Source: Aplectana chamaeleonis
Taxonomy: Eukaryota > Nematoda > Chromadorea > Rhabditida > Cosmocercidae
Assembly (NCBI GenBank): GCA_029168955.1
Contig: JAPDOI010000039.1
Location: forward strand, 1,054,001-1,118,000
Direction: 5' to 3'
DNA: 64,000 nucleotides
Shown here: positions 44,354 through 54,890 of the stretch, piece by piece
Layout: every line of letters starts with the position of its first letter
Numbering within the stretch: the first letter of the stretch is position 1
Notes under the pieces: model-generated
Database searches by the model: none
Told to the model about the DNA's origin: nothing
The model's input: only the letters and a program-made list of their open reading frames with translations
Position numbers and translations under genes: made by a program

Positions 44354-44405
44354 TCAACCAATATAACTCGGCCCTCAAGAGATGGGCCTATTTTTTTCGG
44401 ATGAA
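44354..44405 (+). pseudogene. Recombinase N-terminal scrap between two MITEs
   Basis: Reads NQYNSALKRWAYFFR. This is the start of a DIRS recombinase SAM-like domain (YxSAxKxWxxFC pattern), isolated between two MITEs. It continues at 44829. Confidence 0.7.
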
Positions 44406-44825
44406 GGCAGGGTTCGCGATGAAAACGAATTTTTAGGTCTCTTCATGATAATGTAGATTTCGACATCACTAAAGTGAAAATAGCGGGGAAAACGCTCAAA
44501 AACAAAGTATAACGGCTAATTACCGGTGTCGGCCGGCCCCCTAATTAACGAGATTTTCCTTAATGCTTGCTTATCCGCCTTTTATTTTGCTGCTAAAGTG
44601 GTCATTAGTCTCCAGAAATGCTCAGAAATTACTTTAAAAGCAAGATAAAAGTTGAAAAAACGGGCTTTTACGCAGATCTCGATAGTTGGGGGCGGGAGGA
44701 CACCGAGAAATAACTTGTTAATAAGCGTTTTTTCTCCAATTTTTTACTTATTTTTACTTTTGTGATGGCCAGATCTACCATTCCATGAGGATAGCAGAAC
44801 AACCGATTCATCGAGAACCCTGCCT
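44406..44825 (+). mobile_element. TTAA MITE, family E-related (in DIRS pol)
   Basis: 420 bp, ends AGGCAGGGTTCGCGATGAAA and ATCGAGAACCCTGCCT. Flanks TGAA (44402-44405) and TTAG (44826-44829), each one change from TTAA. Confidence 0.85.
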
Positions 44826-45660
44826 TTAGGAGGGATTGACAGGAAAATGCCTAGAGCACATCACGTTGTTAATTTTCTGGCGAAACTTGTCAAAGGAGGT
44901 TTCAGTTACTCCACAATAAATACGCATAGATCGGCGATTCTCAACTATGTCTTATGTTTGGGGCGAGAGATGTCCGCTTCCGAAAGAATCCCCATCACTC
45001 GTTTCATGAAGGGAGCTTTTAGACAGCGACCCTCGTGCGCAAAGTACAGCTCGATATGGGAGGTTAGCCGAGTCGAGGATTACATAAAAGGATTGGGCCA
45101 GAATATTTTCCTTTCCTTAAAGGATCTAACTCTTAAAGCAACGATGATATTAGCTCTAGTATCACCTAAGAGGGTATCAGAACTTGCAGCGCTTAGTCTG
45201 AGATCGTTTCAGATGAAAGAAGGCCGCTGGGTGTTTCGGCTAAATTTTATGAACAAAAATCGAAGGGTGCGCTCCCCATCTCACTCTGCAAAAATACTAG
45301 CCTTTCCTCAGGACCCTCTTTCATGCCCTATCACCACGGTGACAAATTACATAGCTAGAACGGTGTTATTAAAGGCGAGCGAGGACCGCTTACTACTATC
45401 TTACCATTGTCCACACAAGGGCTTAGCTTCCGCCACAATGGCAAGATGCTTTAGGATGGTTTTGAAAAACTCGGGCGTTGACAAGAGTTTTGGGGCGCAT
45501 TCGACCAAAGCTGCCTCAACGACCGCATCTAAAATAAACAATTTCTTCTAAAATGATAATGGAAGCGGCAAACTGGGCGCCAGGTGGCACCACCTTTGAG
45601 AGATTTTATATGAAGGAGGTGGAGATGTCATTTTCTGAGGCCGTTTTGTCAAACGCGTAG
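44826..45660 (+). pseudogene. Tyrosine recombinase of the DIRS-like element
   Basis: Catalyses integration of circular DNA intermediates in DIRS elements. N-terminal part HHVVNFLAKLVKGGFSYSTI, RSAILNYV; catalytic part SPKRVSELAAL (first Arg 45171-45173), GAHSTKAAS (His 45498-45500), then, after a +1 frameshift near 45548, ANWAPGGTTFERFYMKEV with the probable nucleophile Tyr (45607-45609), ending at TAG 45658-45660. The second catalytic Arg (HxxR) is Lys (AAA, 45507-45509). Frameshift plus this change make it inactive. Confidence 0.9.
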
Positions 45661-45982
45661 GTTGAAGAAGCAAATGTAATTGATGTCAAATGTGAGATAT
45701 AATGTCATGTTTTGCAAGACAACGCAGTTGTTGAAGTAAAATATTTATTATATAAACTGCGATATATCAATTACAGACACCCACCCTGCCCCGTCCCTAT
45801 ATATCGTTTGCTAAATCGATCTTCTTTTCAGTTCGAGCGCAAAGCAACGGCGGCACGTCTCGCACAGTAAGACGAGTAATAATGATCGAAGGGATGGCGA
45901 TAAGAGAAGCCTTGAAAGATTCTTCTAGAATGAATCTAGCAAATAAAGGTTTTTTGTGATGATTTTAAAGTTACTCTCAGGT

Positions 45983-46091
45983 GTGCGTCACTCGCACTCA
46001 GTTGTTCGCTCATAAGACGGTAACTGAAGTTTCCTGGTCGGGTATCGCACACGTTGACTTTGTCTCGCGCGCGATCTGGAATTGAACGATG
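45983..46091 (-). repeat. Inverted repeat of DIRS-like element, right
   Basis: Inverted match to 39519-39625 (TGGTCGGGTATCGCACACGT; GTCTCGCGCGCGATC). Confidence 0.85.
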
Positions 46092-46223
46092 TTTGAATAT
46101 TCACTACTGTTTGGTTCATTAATGTAATATGTTTTGGCGCGTCCTATGGGAGTAGATGATAAATAAATAAACTGCCCAAGTTTGCGTTACCTGGACCCGC
46201 CTAGCACCAGGAGGCCCGCTCAA

Positions 46224-46303
46224 GCGCTGGAGGCCCAGGCGACTGCTCGGCGAGCCGGTGAAGGCCGCGTCGCGTGTCGGCGTGCCTGTCATGTCTTGGT
46301 TAT
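46224..46303 (+). repeat. 80-bp direct repeat, right copy
   Basis: Direct match to 39357-39436 at constant offset 6,867 with 2 mismatches. Confidence 0.88.
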
Positions 46304-46639
46304 TTATCGGTTATTGCGCGGCTACTTCTAGGCTATTTCGTAAGCAACATGATCTCAGCCGCCTAATATACGAGAAACAAACAAGAAGTATTCAAGAGAT
46401 AGCACATCAGGAACCCCCGTGGAGCCTGGTGGGCTATTTCTCTTCGAAAACTCCAGAGTGAGTGTCTTTAGAAATGAACTACCCGTCATTGACATATCAC
46501 TGCAACTAACAATGTCTTATTGGTCATTCGTGCAGTCTCGTAGATATTGTATACCAGCTATTATAAGTGCGTTCAGAGTTACACTGTCTTTTCATTTGCA
46601 AAAGTTTAAACGCAATCAACATTTTTCCTGAAAACTTTT
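46304..46639. other. No gene recognised
   Basis: Right flank of the DIRS-like element. No partner for a second half of a split direct repeat could be seen. Confidence 0.45.
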
Positions 46640-46726
46640 CTGGGTCTGTTTTCTGGCCGTTTTGGCCTTTCTGTTTTTTGACGAACTCGATTTTCTGTTT
46701 TCCGAAAAAATTTTCGCACATCCCTA
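46640..46726 (-). repeat. Capped word repeat, TTTTCTG type
   Basis: TTTTCTG words around GGCCGTTTTGGCC, cap CGCACATCCCTA at the right end. Confidence 0.7.
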
Positions 46727-46882
46727 CTTGCAATACAGCAAATACTGCAGAACTAGTCTTTGAAACTTATGTGAAACCATGAAAACTATTCTTTACAATG
46801 CGGAGATATAAAACCCACTCGTAAAAACAAAAAAGTTGATAGGTCACAAGCATTTGGAAAAATATTACAACTGGGGCGGCAT

Positions 46883-46995
46883 CAGGGATGTGCGGCAAAC
46901 GATTTTGAAAAATCGGCAAACGGAAATCGACAAATTTTGTCTAAAAATGGCCGGCAAACGGCAATCGGCAATCGACAAACGGCAAAATAAAAAAA
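46883..46995 (+). repeat. Capped word repeat, CGGCAAA type
   Basis: Cap CAGGGATGTGCGG, then CGGCAAA/CGACAAA words on both sides of AAAAATGGCCGG. Confidence 0.78.
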
Positions 46996-47474
46996 TCTCG
47001 TACAAAAACGATGCAAATGTTCTGAAAGTAGCATTAAAAATACTTCTTTCTCATGCACAAATCGTATTTCGATAACCAGATAAGAAATGGTTACTGAATA
47101 GCGTATGGCCGACTGTCCTTGAACCTCGGCATTTTGTTCTAGTTCAATAACACCACGAGGTTTTTCAATAATACCACAAGAAATTTAACCTCTTACTTTG
47201 GTACAATACCTGATATAAAAAGCAGCACCGAAATGGGCATTCTATCGAACACTGGTAATGGGAATGTTGTGGTGAAAGGGCAGTATCTTTTCCGGTTCTC
47301 TACCCTTTTCGGAATATGTTGTAGTCATGCGATTGCTTCGTGTTTCAAGTTTATCGCACGAAATTCAGAGTATCGCGCAATCCAATCTAAGGGGATGAGC
47401 ATTCGAAAGTAGTTTAAAAAAAAGGAAGAGATCAGTGTGTCCCTACTTGACTTGATTATTTTTTAACGAGTGTG
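46996..47474. other. No gene recognised
   Basis: AT-rich sequence; no repeat partner noticed. Confidence 0.4.
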
Positions 47475-47680
47475 GCAGCCCTTCTCTTGCGGAAATCGCC
47501 GCTGCGACTCCGCGATAAAGCCATACCGGCTCCGCGAAAGGTACCAGAGAGGCTCCGCGAAAGTGCCGCTGCGGCACCGCGATGGGTGGCTGCGCCTTTA
47601 CAAAAATAGGACCAACTGAGAGTAACTCATATAAAATTAATCGTGAGCCATACTACAACTGGGCGGGGCCTACGAACAGA
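47475..47680 (-). repeat. GC-rich tandem element, copy 2
   Basis: Inverted and diverged copy of 11095-11312: CTCCGCGA/CGCTGCGGC words, then GACCAACTGAGAGTAACTCA and the CCATACTACAACTGGGCGGG leader. Confidence 0.65.
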
Positions 47681-48574
47681 AATGTGCACCTACGGTTGTT
47701 AGGTCCTTTATCTGATTAGGAAACTTTCTCAGAGTTCGCGGCGTACTCGTTTCGTGCCTCACGGTGTGTTTACGGTTTACCCGGAATTTAGATCAAAGAT
47801 AATCACGTGAAAAAATAAACTAAAACGCACGTTTCCGAACAGCCTTGGAAACGTTGCTGAGAAACGGCTAAATATTCGGCATCTCTCCCCCTGCGACCTT
47901 TTAAATTTCATCTGAACTGCGCGCTAATAACTCAAATGCATTGAATGGGGTAGTTTTTCAAGCTTTCCATCAATACGACTCCTAAAAAACCGCGGTTTGC
48001 TCAAACCACCTCCTTCCCAAACTGTACGCCACCCCTTAATCCGAACACCATCGACTCCGTCAATCCAGTTTCTAGTCAGGCAGCGAATTTAACCGAAACG
48101 AATGTTCCCCACAACGTGTACATCCTCCCCCACCCTTTTAACTTAGAACTCCATCTTTCAACTTGGTAGCATGTTTCTCAGCGTAATTGTGAGCATAATA
48201 GGAGATGGCAAAGTGCATAACCCCACAAACTGCCAGTGAAGTCCAACGTCCTCCACACGACGAGGGTGTTATTTCTTGTCCCGATGAACCCTACATTTAT
48301 TGATCAAGCCTCAGCAAGGACAGTGTGGTGAATTCGGTACTCTTCCAGACAAGAGGACCCACACGAGCATGACACTACAATACTAGCAATTGCTTTGTCA
48401 TGACCGCACGGTAGATAACACCAACTGGCTTGAAGTTTTGAAGTACGTATTGCCTGTCTCCCTACTTTCGAGCCGGTCGCTGCAAGGCTTATGGGATTTA
48501 CCATGCACGTCCTAATCGCGGCGTTTGTTATCTATTGCGCACCTTTTTGTCGAATTTTGTCGAAAAGTGAGAGG
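47681..48574. other. No gene recognised
   Basis: Mixed sequence with short frames; no repeat partner noticed. Confidence 0.4.
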
Positions 48575-48654
48575 AAAAACGGCAAACGACAATCGACAAA
48601 AATCGTCCGAAAACGGCCGGCAACCGGCAAACGGCAATTGCCGCACATCCCTGG
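48575..48654 (-). repeat. Capped word repeat, CGGCAAA type
   Basis: CGGCAAA/CGACAAT words around AAAACGGCCGG, cap CCGCACATCCCTGG at the right end. Confidence 0.75.
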
Positions 48655-48705
48655 GTGGCATGCATGAACACGCTAACACGGGGTTTGAAAACCCCGTGCG
48701 TGGTA

Positions 48706-48926
48706 GAGTGTTGGAACGAATAATTTTTTTTGAATATTCGAATAAACGAATAATTCGAATAATCCACTTCTTCGAATATTCGATTATTCGAATAAACGAA
48801 TATTTCACTTCTTTGAATATTCGATTATTCGAATAACCCGAATAATCCACTTCTTTGAATATTCGAATATTCGAATTATTCGAATATTCGAATATTATTC
48901 GAATAAACGAATATTTGGGCAACACT
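48706..48926. repeat. TTCGAATA word repeat with inverted ends
   Basis: Dense TTCGAATA/CGAATAA words, bounded by AGAGTGTTGGAAC and GGGCAACACT, which are partly inverted. Right end is shared with 50745-50955. Confidence 0.8.
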
Positions 48927-49189
48927 ATCGCGTACTATCCCATCCAATCCACTCGGGCAAACTGGGGCATCGGCAACAGGTTGAGAAGTTGTCATCTCAT
49001 AAACTGCACCCTCTTGACAACTCAAATCGCTCGCATTGTAAGCCTGACAACTGCCCGTTGCCCAGCGACGTCCCCCTGTTTTCGGGCTGTTGACATTTAG
49101 ACCTGTCGCGTTTAGCGGCCTATTTAGCAGCGGTTCACATCCTGCAAGACTTTTATGTGGCTTAGGAACTACTTTGAACCGACCCGCGT

Positions 49190-49312
49190 CGCGGTCGGCG
49201 CATCGACACGCATCGCGTACAGCACACCTAAACGCATCACGGTCGGCACACCGACACGCGTCGCGGTCGACACGCCGACACGCAGCGTGGTCGGTACACC
49301 CACGCGTCGCGG
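49190..49312 (-). repeat. 24-bp tandem repeat, five units
   Basis: Units such as CGCGTCGCGGTCGGCACACC + GACA. Period 24 keeps frames open (CRCADRDA on the minus strand). Related words occur at 1990-2040 and in the DIRS direct repeat (GCGTCGCGTGTCGG). Confidence 0.9.
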
Positions 49313-49408
49313 CTGGGTCGCTTAACCTCCACTGAGGCCGCCACCGGATGGGCAGGGCTTCCAGATGCTGGGCGGGGCCAATATACCGCATACTTGGGTA
49401 ATTGAACC
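49300..49408 (-). pseudogene. SL1-like RNA sequence (copy 4)
   Basis: Minus strand 49408-49387 begins GGTTCAATTACCCAAGTATG, three differences from SL1, followed at once by GT. A stem CAA(g)TAT/ATATTG encloses the donor with one bulged G as in SL1 RNA; the changed bases pair with each other. No Sm-like site follows within 60 nt; GC-rich sequence leads into the 24-bp tandem repeat. Confidence 0.42.
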
Positions 49409-49433
49409 GGCTGCACTCTTGTCTTTTAAATTT

Positions 49434-49882
49434 AGCATACACGCTCGTAAACGTGGTTGAGATACTAACTATGGAAGTTGAATCGCATGGCTCAGAACAC
49501 AACGCCTACGCATTCTGAAGCGTCAAAAACGACCAAAAGTGACGCTACAAGACTGAGGAGTCGGCCCCGCACCTGTATTCGCGTTCTCCCCCAAACAGGA
49601 GTGCTGGGCCATTCCCACCATCGTCGATGTGTATGGCTCACTTATTGCACTCATTGTACCACCCACAAGCGTCGCCGATGGTGGGAATGTCCTAGTACCC
49701 CTTTCTTGGAGGAGGACGCAAATACAAGTGCGGACAGATACGGGGGCGGGGCCAACTTCTCACTCGTGCAGCGTCATTGTGGATCGTTTTTGACGCTTCA
49801 AAATGCGTAGTCGTTGTGTTCTGAGCCATACTTTGTATTTCCGTAGTTATCTCAACAACGTTTACGAGCGTGTACTCTGAGT
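49434..49882. mobile_element. 449-bp foldback element
   Basis: Arms 49434-49575 and 49735-49882 (ACGCTCGTAAACGTGGTTGA; GGCTCAGAACACAACGCCTA; GAAGCGTCAAAAACGA) inverted, and an inner pair ATTCCCACCATCG/CGATGGTGGGAAT. Confidence 0.82.
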
Positions 49883-49889
49883 TTTGGCA

Positions 49890-50080
49890 GAGAAATAGCC
49901 GCGAAACAGACACAAAATGCATTTTTCCCGAGTAATAGTCGCGAAATAGCCGCCGAATAATGCTGGCTGCGAAATAGTCGCCAAATAATGCTCGCCGTGA
50001 AATAGCCGCAAACTACCCGCTAAATTGCCGCCAAATTTTTGGTCTGCTTCGGTCTAGTTTGGTTTAGCTTAGTTGAGTTC
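49890..50080. repeat. GAAATAGCCGC word repeat
   Basis: Degenerate GAAATAGxCGCC words to about 50035, then GTTGAGTTCAGTTGAGTTA words. Confidence 0.6.
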
Positions 50081-50744
50081 AGTTGAGTTATGCGCGGCTT
50101 ATGCGATGGCAAACTTCCTAGTGCTGCCTAGCCGTGCCCTACTCCGCAATCTCAGCGAAAATTCGAAAAAACTCGGCGACAAATCGTAGTAAGTCGTTGA
50201 GACCGACACCATGCCAGTGGGAACTCGCCGTGTAATGTTTCGCTTCCCAGCTCCATGAGACGTCTGGGCGACAACAGACGTCGAGTGGCTCAGGATCTGG
50301 CACGAGCTTGAGACTACATCCAGCTGGTCGTCCTAGGTGGCTGGGAACCATCGAATTCCACGTGCAGCATTATGGAAGGAGAGAACTTGGGATTTTGCGT
50401 CAGAATTCAGGTGAAGTTCACCGGGAAAGTAGACAAATAGCATCGCCTCGAACCAGTTTCATAAAAATACACATGATAATGGCTCACTCTGGCCATCATC
50501 GTGAGAAATTTCCATGTTGCTCAAGTGTTGCTATACTTATGAGCCGCTCGAGATTTAAACTCTTCTTTATAACTAAAGATGAAATGGGCATTTCTAGCAT
50601 TTTGACAAAATCCTACGAGCGATGTAATATATTGTAAATACTTGCTATACTAACTTGATATTTATGAGGTACTGAAGAATTGTGAGAAATTAGTAGTCAC
50701 CACGCTAAGATGTTTGAAATGTAAAATCAGGGCAAAATGGAGTG
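50081..50744. other. No gene recognised
   Basis: The frame at 50308-50637 has no recognisable domain. Confidence 0.4.
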
Positions 50745-50955
50745 CGATCTTGTCGAATATCCAATTTATTCGTGCTGAATATTCGAATAAACCAAATATT
50801 TCACTTCTTTGAATATTCGAATATTCGAATAAACGAATGTTCCTCTTCTCTGAATATTCGATTATTCGAATAATCCGAATAATCCACTTCTTTGAATATT
50901 CGAATATTCGATTATTCGAATATTATTCGAATAAACGAATATTCGGGCAACACTC
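50745..50955. repeat. TTCGAATA word repeat with cap
   Basis: Like 48706-48926, ending CGAATATTCGGGCAACACT. Confidence 0.8.
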
Positions 50956-51573
50956 TAGTGCGTGGGGCCCTCCATGCTGAACGTTCTCTCTCGCTCTTCC
51001 CTCCGCGCATGGGTCTCAGCGCTCGACGCTCACTCTCGCGTGCGATGCGACGCGACGCGATTCCCCTCACCCTTCCATTGCTTTCATGCATGCCGGTCCT
51101 CAAGCAGCGATGTGCATGCTGCAGCGCAAGAAAGGACTACGTGACCGTAACTGAATTGCGCTAATGCTAGAAACAAATGCGATTTTCAACGAATTCCAAG
51201 ACACCAGGATGAGGTAAAGTGTGAAAACACGTTTCTTTATTTCGACATCATGTCAATTACCGTACTCGGGCCTCCTTGTGACTGTGTCTCTCAGGCTAGA
51301 AAAAGTAGCATAGGGAATGCGATGCACTCTCGCATCAGAATTAGTTATCCTAAGACCCATCGTTTCCCGTTGATCTTCCACGTCTAGTACTCTGGTTGAA
51401 AGGTCATCAGAGACCACAAAATCTATGTAGGACTCCAGGCTTTCGAAGCATGTCACTGAGGGCTACCACGGGGTTTGGGCTTACGTAACATGTTTAGCCG
51501 ATAAACGCAATCTCTCGCAGTTACGAAGTCAAGCATGTACAGGTCGAACTTGCATGTGATATACAATCGGCAC
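50956..51573. other. No gene recognised
   Basis: GC-rich to about 51110, then mixed. No partner noticed. Confidence 0.4.
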
Positions 51574-51858
51574 GTACTGTGCTTATCTGGGTCAAATTCC
51601 GGCCCGCAATTGCGTCTCGACACGCTTTGCGGACGCGCGCTTCCGAGTCGGAAGGGTTTCCAGCGCCGCAGCCGCCGATCTGTTGACTCTAGGTGGGTTT
51701 TAGAAACTGGAAACTAAACAAAAATGAAGAGAACTGTATAAAAAAGGCATATCGAGTCGGCTTTGGAGCTGGAAACTCGATTGACTTGAGCGCGTGCGGC
51801 CGCAAAGCGTGTCGAGACGCAATTGCGGACCGGAATTTGACCCAGATAAGCACAGTAC
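51574..51858. mobile_element. Foldback with near-perfect 59-bp arms
   Basis: 51574-51632 and 51800-51858 are inverted with one mismatch (GTACTGTGCTTATCTGGGTC; CAATTGCGTCTCGACACGC). Loop about 167 bp. Little divergence, so young or gene-converted. Confidence 0.9.
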
Positions 51859-52459
51859 CTTCTAAACACTTACACGCACCGAATTCGCGCCAACATTCAA
51901 TGCAGAGTGCCCGTGCCAACTGCACAGCAGCTGGCAAAGGTGCCGGAGCCTCCGCTCCCAAAAAGATCGGCTTTCTGGGTGCAACGAATGAAACGATCAT
52001 TCACTCGTGTTCCTCGGGGAGGCTTCATGGAGTATCAAAATCTGCGCAAACCGATTTGAAGGGTAATTTTGGTTTTTTTGTACTGGTGGGTTATGAACAT
52101 AAGAAAAAAGAGACATTTTGGTCAGCAGAAGGCACTTTATAGAAGCAATCTCGTTTTAGCTGAAAACACTGGGCACCTATTTGCTACTGAACAAACCTCG
52201 ATAATAAAAGGTGCGCACGGAGGTGATATACTACCAAAGGAAACGGCACCTGCGCGGAAAGGGGCGATTCCCTTCGTTTTTTTTTCTTCAAAAAATAAAT
52301 TTCTTGAAATAAACCAATGTGGAAACAAATCAGAATAGGCATTCTAGATGGAACCTTGAGCTCCTTCGATAGCACTACAAAGACTTCTCGTTCGCAATTA
52401 GTCGTAGAACATTTCGGGCGCAAAATATCACATTGCCGCATAGGAAATGCCTGCCCACC
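51859..52459. other. No gene recognised
   Basis: Short piece CACCGAATTCGCGCCAAC at about 51875 resembles the hairpin core of the 3903 MITE family; nothing else. Confidence 0.4.
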
Positions 52460-52565
52460 AGGGATGTGCGGAATTTTCTGTTTTCTGCTTTCTGTTATCT
52501 GTTTTCTGCCCATTTTTGGACATTTTTTTCTGTTTTCTGTTTTCTGTAAAAATTAGCAAAATTTG
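52460..52565 (+). repeat. Capped word repeat, TTTTCTG type
   Basis: Cap CAGGGATGTGCGG, TTTTCTG words, centre CCCATTTTTGGACATTTTTT, TTTTCTG words. Nearly the same frame as 9069-9187 with TTTGCCG replaced throughout. Confidence 0.82.
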
Positions 52566-52736
52566 GCAGAAAACAGAAAAAACCGTGAGCCGCGATTTGT
52601 AGCAGGATTGCTCTTGGGGCCAAAGCCCGAATTCATCAAAGGTAAGCCATTACGTTGAGGGCTAATGTAAACTGGGTCCTCTGCAGTTCCCCTACACTAA
52701 ACACATTTAACTCACTATATTGATTATCTATCCTAG

Positions 52737-53000
52737 CGCTTGTGGCGCGGTGGCAAGAGTCGCTGCTGCTCGCAGTACACAGTCGGATTCAATCCTCACC
52801 CAAGGTGAGCCAAACCTACTATCCCTCCGAGGTCCCTGATTTGGTGCCAGATCCATGTGGGTAGACGAACGCACTGACTGGAAAGTCAGTTCGCCCGCAA
52901 GCCACTAAATATGTATTCCTAAAAACATTCAAGCCTCTACGAATACGACGACCGATTTGCTGCGCAGCCCAATAGAGATTTGAGAAACCGAACCCCCTAT
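52737..53000 (+). mobile_element. Possible tRNA-derived SINE
   Basis: Head with an A-box-like TGGCGCGGTGGCAAGAG (52743) and a B-box-like GGATTCAATCC (52787), spaced as in tRNA genes, followed by non-coding body. The arms do not fold as a functional tRNA. End not defined; only one copy in the window. Confidence 0.4.
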
Positions 53001-53788
53001 GTGTACCTTATAGTGGTTACCATTACCCACAGATTTGCCGTTGATGAATACCTCAGAAAATATGCGATGCAGTCAATTGAACCGAAAACAATAATGTTGA
53101 TTTATACTTACAATAATGAACCATCAATCCTACTTAACGCCCGCTATTCATAGCGCTCTGGCGCGGCGCCCCAGTATAAATACTTTCTGCGTGTGGGCAG
53201 AGACTATGAGTATTCCATCGCTACGGCTTTAGTGTAGAGGGGGGAGTTGGGCCCCAGCTGTGTCACACAAGCAATTTCTGAGTGCGTATTTTGCCTCGTT
53301 GCAACGCAGGATGGTAGAGAATTCAAATATGATGAAGCGCAATGAATTTTATGGTGAGACTATGAACAGATGCTAAAATTCCCAAAGAGGTACAAGCGAC
53401 TCCACCACGGTGGAGCAAGCGACTCGTCAGGTCATTTATACTCGAACGGCACAGACGCACGTTACGTGTTTGTCTTTTTGGCACTGAAGAGTTGTAAAGT
53501 GTTGAAATCAGCAGTTAACAATAAATCAATGTCAAAATATGCAAGCTAGGGCACATAAATGTTGAGCTTCTGTGAGCTTCAGTTTGGGTGATCGAGCTGC
53601 TGGTGTGGGAAAAAAAAGGTGAGAGGAAAAATTGTCGTTGCCTCGCTGATAATCTGCACTTTTTGGACGTCTGTGCTTACCACTCTGTCCAATTGTTGGG
53701 CTTTGAGAATTGCGCTAAAAACCATTCATAACCTAGAAATGGCTCTAACTCGCTACTTTGCGGCTTATGAGGACGTCGGCAACGGCGT
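53001..53788. other. No gene recognised
   Basis: Mixed sequence; the last part may be the 3' end of another LINE, given the tail that follows. Confidence 0.4.
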
Positions 53789-53816
53789 ATAATAAAAATA
53801 AATAAATAAATAAATA
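53789..53816 (+). repeat. AATA-rich tail
   Basis: AATAAAAATAAATAAATAAA run just 5' of RTE copy 2; probably the 3' tail of a different LINE. Confidence 0.65.
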
Positions 53817-54060
53817 CCGTCTCCAGGTACGACTCTCCTCTGAATAAATACCTGCTCATTACCTGCTCGTACCTACTCGTTGGTGCCCCTGCTTCTACTG
53901 AACCCAGCAGACGTTTGAGTGAACACAGGGAACGTTCGAGCGATATAGCGTGCACAACTATAACGCGAAAGTATCCAATACATTGCATAAAGGTGTCGCC
54001 GTCAGGCACACTAAGGCCTCTGGTTAATAACACCTTAGGATCCGTACCTAGGGAGTTCAT

Positions 54061-54890
54061 GGAGTCTTTGGCCACAAGCCACAGTTTCGCCACCCTGAAC
54101 TGTCGATTGCTGTCGAGTGATATCCAAAAAACTGCGCTATCCAGACTTCTGAGCTATTTCCATGCACCGTTTGCTGCTTTGCAGGAAACCCGCCTCAAGG
54201 ATAGACCCGTCATCATCGTCGGAGAGTACACCATCTACTGCGGTAACGCTGACGATAGGAGAGTGGGAGGCTGTGCAATAGCTGTAAGGAAGGATTTCAA
54301 TGGTATGGTCAAGGAGTTTGGCTCAACGTCGTGCCGGAATGCATTCGTACGACTGCGGGATCACAGAGGATTCAATCTGAGGATAGTGAGTGCTCATGCG
54401 CCCACTGAAACCGCCGAAGACAATTCGAAGGATGCGTTTTATGAGGAACTCAATACGTTGCTGGCTAGGATACCTTGTCAACATGCTGTTGTCGTGGGGA
54501 ATAACGCAAATGCGAAGATGGGACTTGATCAGGAATCCGAAGTACTCGGTAAATGGTTCTACCCAGTGAAGCAAATATCGGACAATGGCTACCGCCTTGT
54601 CGACTTTTGTGAACGCAGTGGTCTGATTATTGCATCGACATTCAAGTCATCGCCGCCATCAGCTTACGTGGCAGGGACCAACCCAGCTATCTCCAGAAGA
54701 GCAACGGAAGCGGAAGACGACAACTTTGAAACTACAGCTTGACTATGTCCTGACGAGGAATATTCCAGTATCGGACATTCGAAGATCTAGAGCTGTGTGG
54801 GATGTCGCATTCGATTCGGATCACCGTCCTGTTCTGTTGAACTTCACTGCGAGGATTCATAAGAGGAAGCGAGGGGCTCAGCCTCTCTAG
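54061..54890 (+). pseudogene. RTE AP-like endonuclease, frameshifted
   Basis: Starts about FATLNCRLLSSD, then LQETRLKDRPV (catalytic Glu), IVSAHAPTET, VVVGNNANAKMG and LVDFCERSGLIIASTF. After a frameshift near 54640 it resumes RRHQLTWQG, KLQLDYVL and FDSDHRPVLLNF with the SDH motif. The usual GDxNA site reads GNNANA, so the Asp is lost. The domain nicks target DNA to prime reverse transcription; the frameshift and lost Asp make it inactive. Confidence 0.88.

Larger units (their letters stand above)
39357..46303 (+). mobile_element. DIRS/PAT-type tyrosine-recombinase retroelement, degraded
   Basis: About 6.9 kb with gag-like ORF, DIRS-type RT (YLDD), RNase H, the DIRS/PAT domain after RNase H, and tyrosine recombinase, all on the plus strand in the usual order. 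No integrase or LTR pair is seen. An 80-bp direct repeat (39357-39436 and 46224-46303, 2 mismatches) lies outside an inverted pair (39519-39625 and 45983-46091). Three MITEs (41712, 43808, 44406) interrupt pol. With the MITE sequences set aside, RT and recombinase motifs are continuous on both sides of each. Confidence 0.9.

Noticed and set aside
48876..49502. 208-codon minus-strand frame
   Set aside because: It runs through the 24-bp tandem array and neighbouring repeats; periodicity explains the openness.
52737..52812. Functional tRNA gene
   Set aside because: A and B boxes are only approximate and the T stem does not pair; a SINE head or chance are better explanations.
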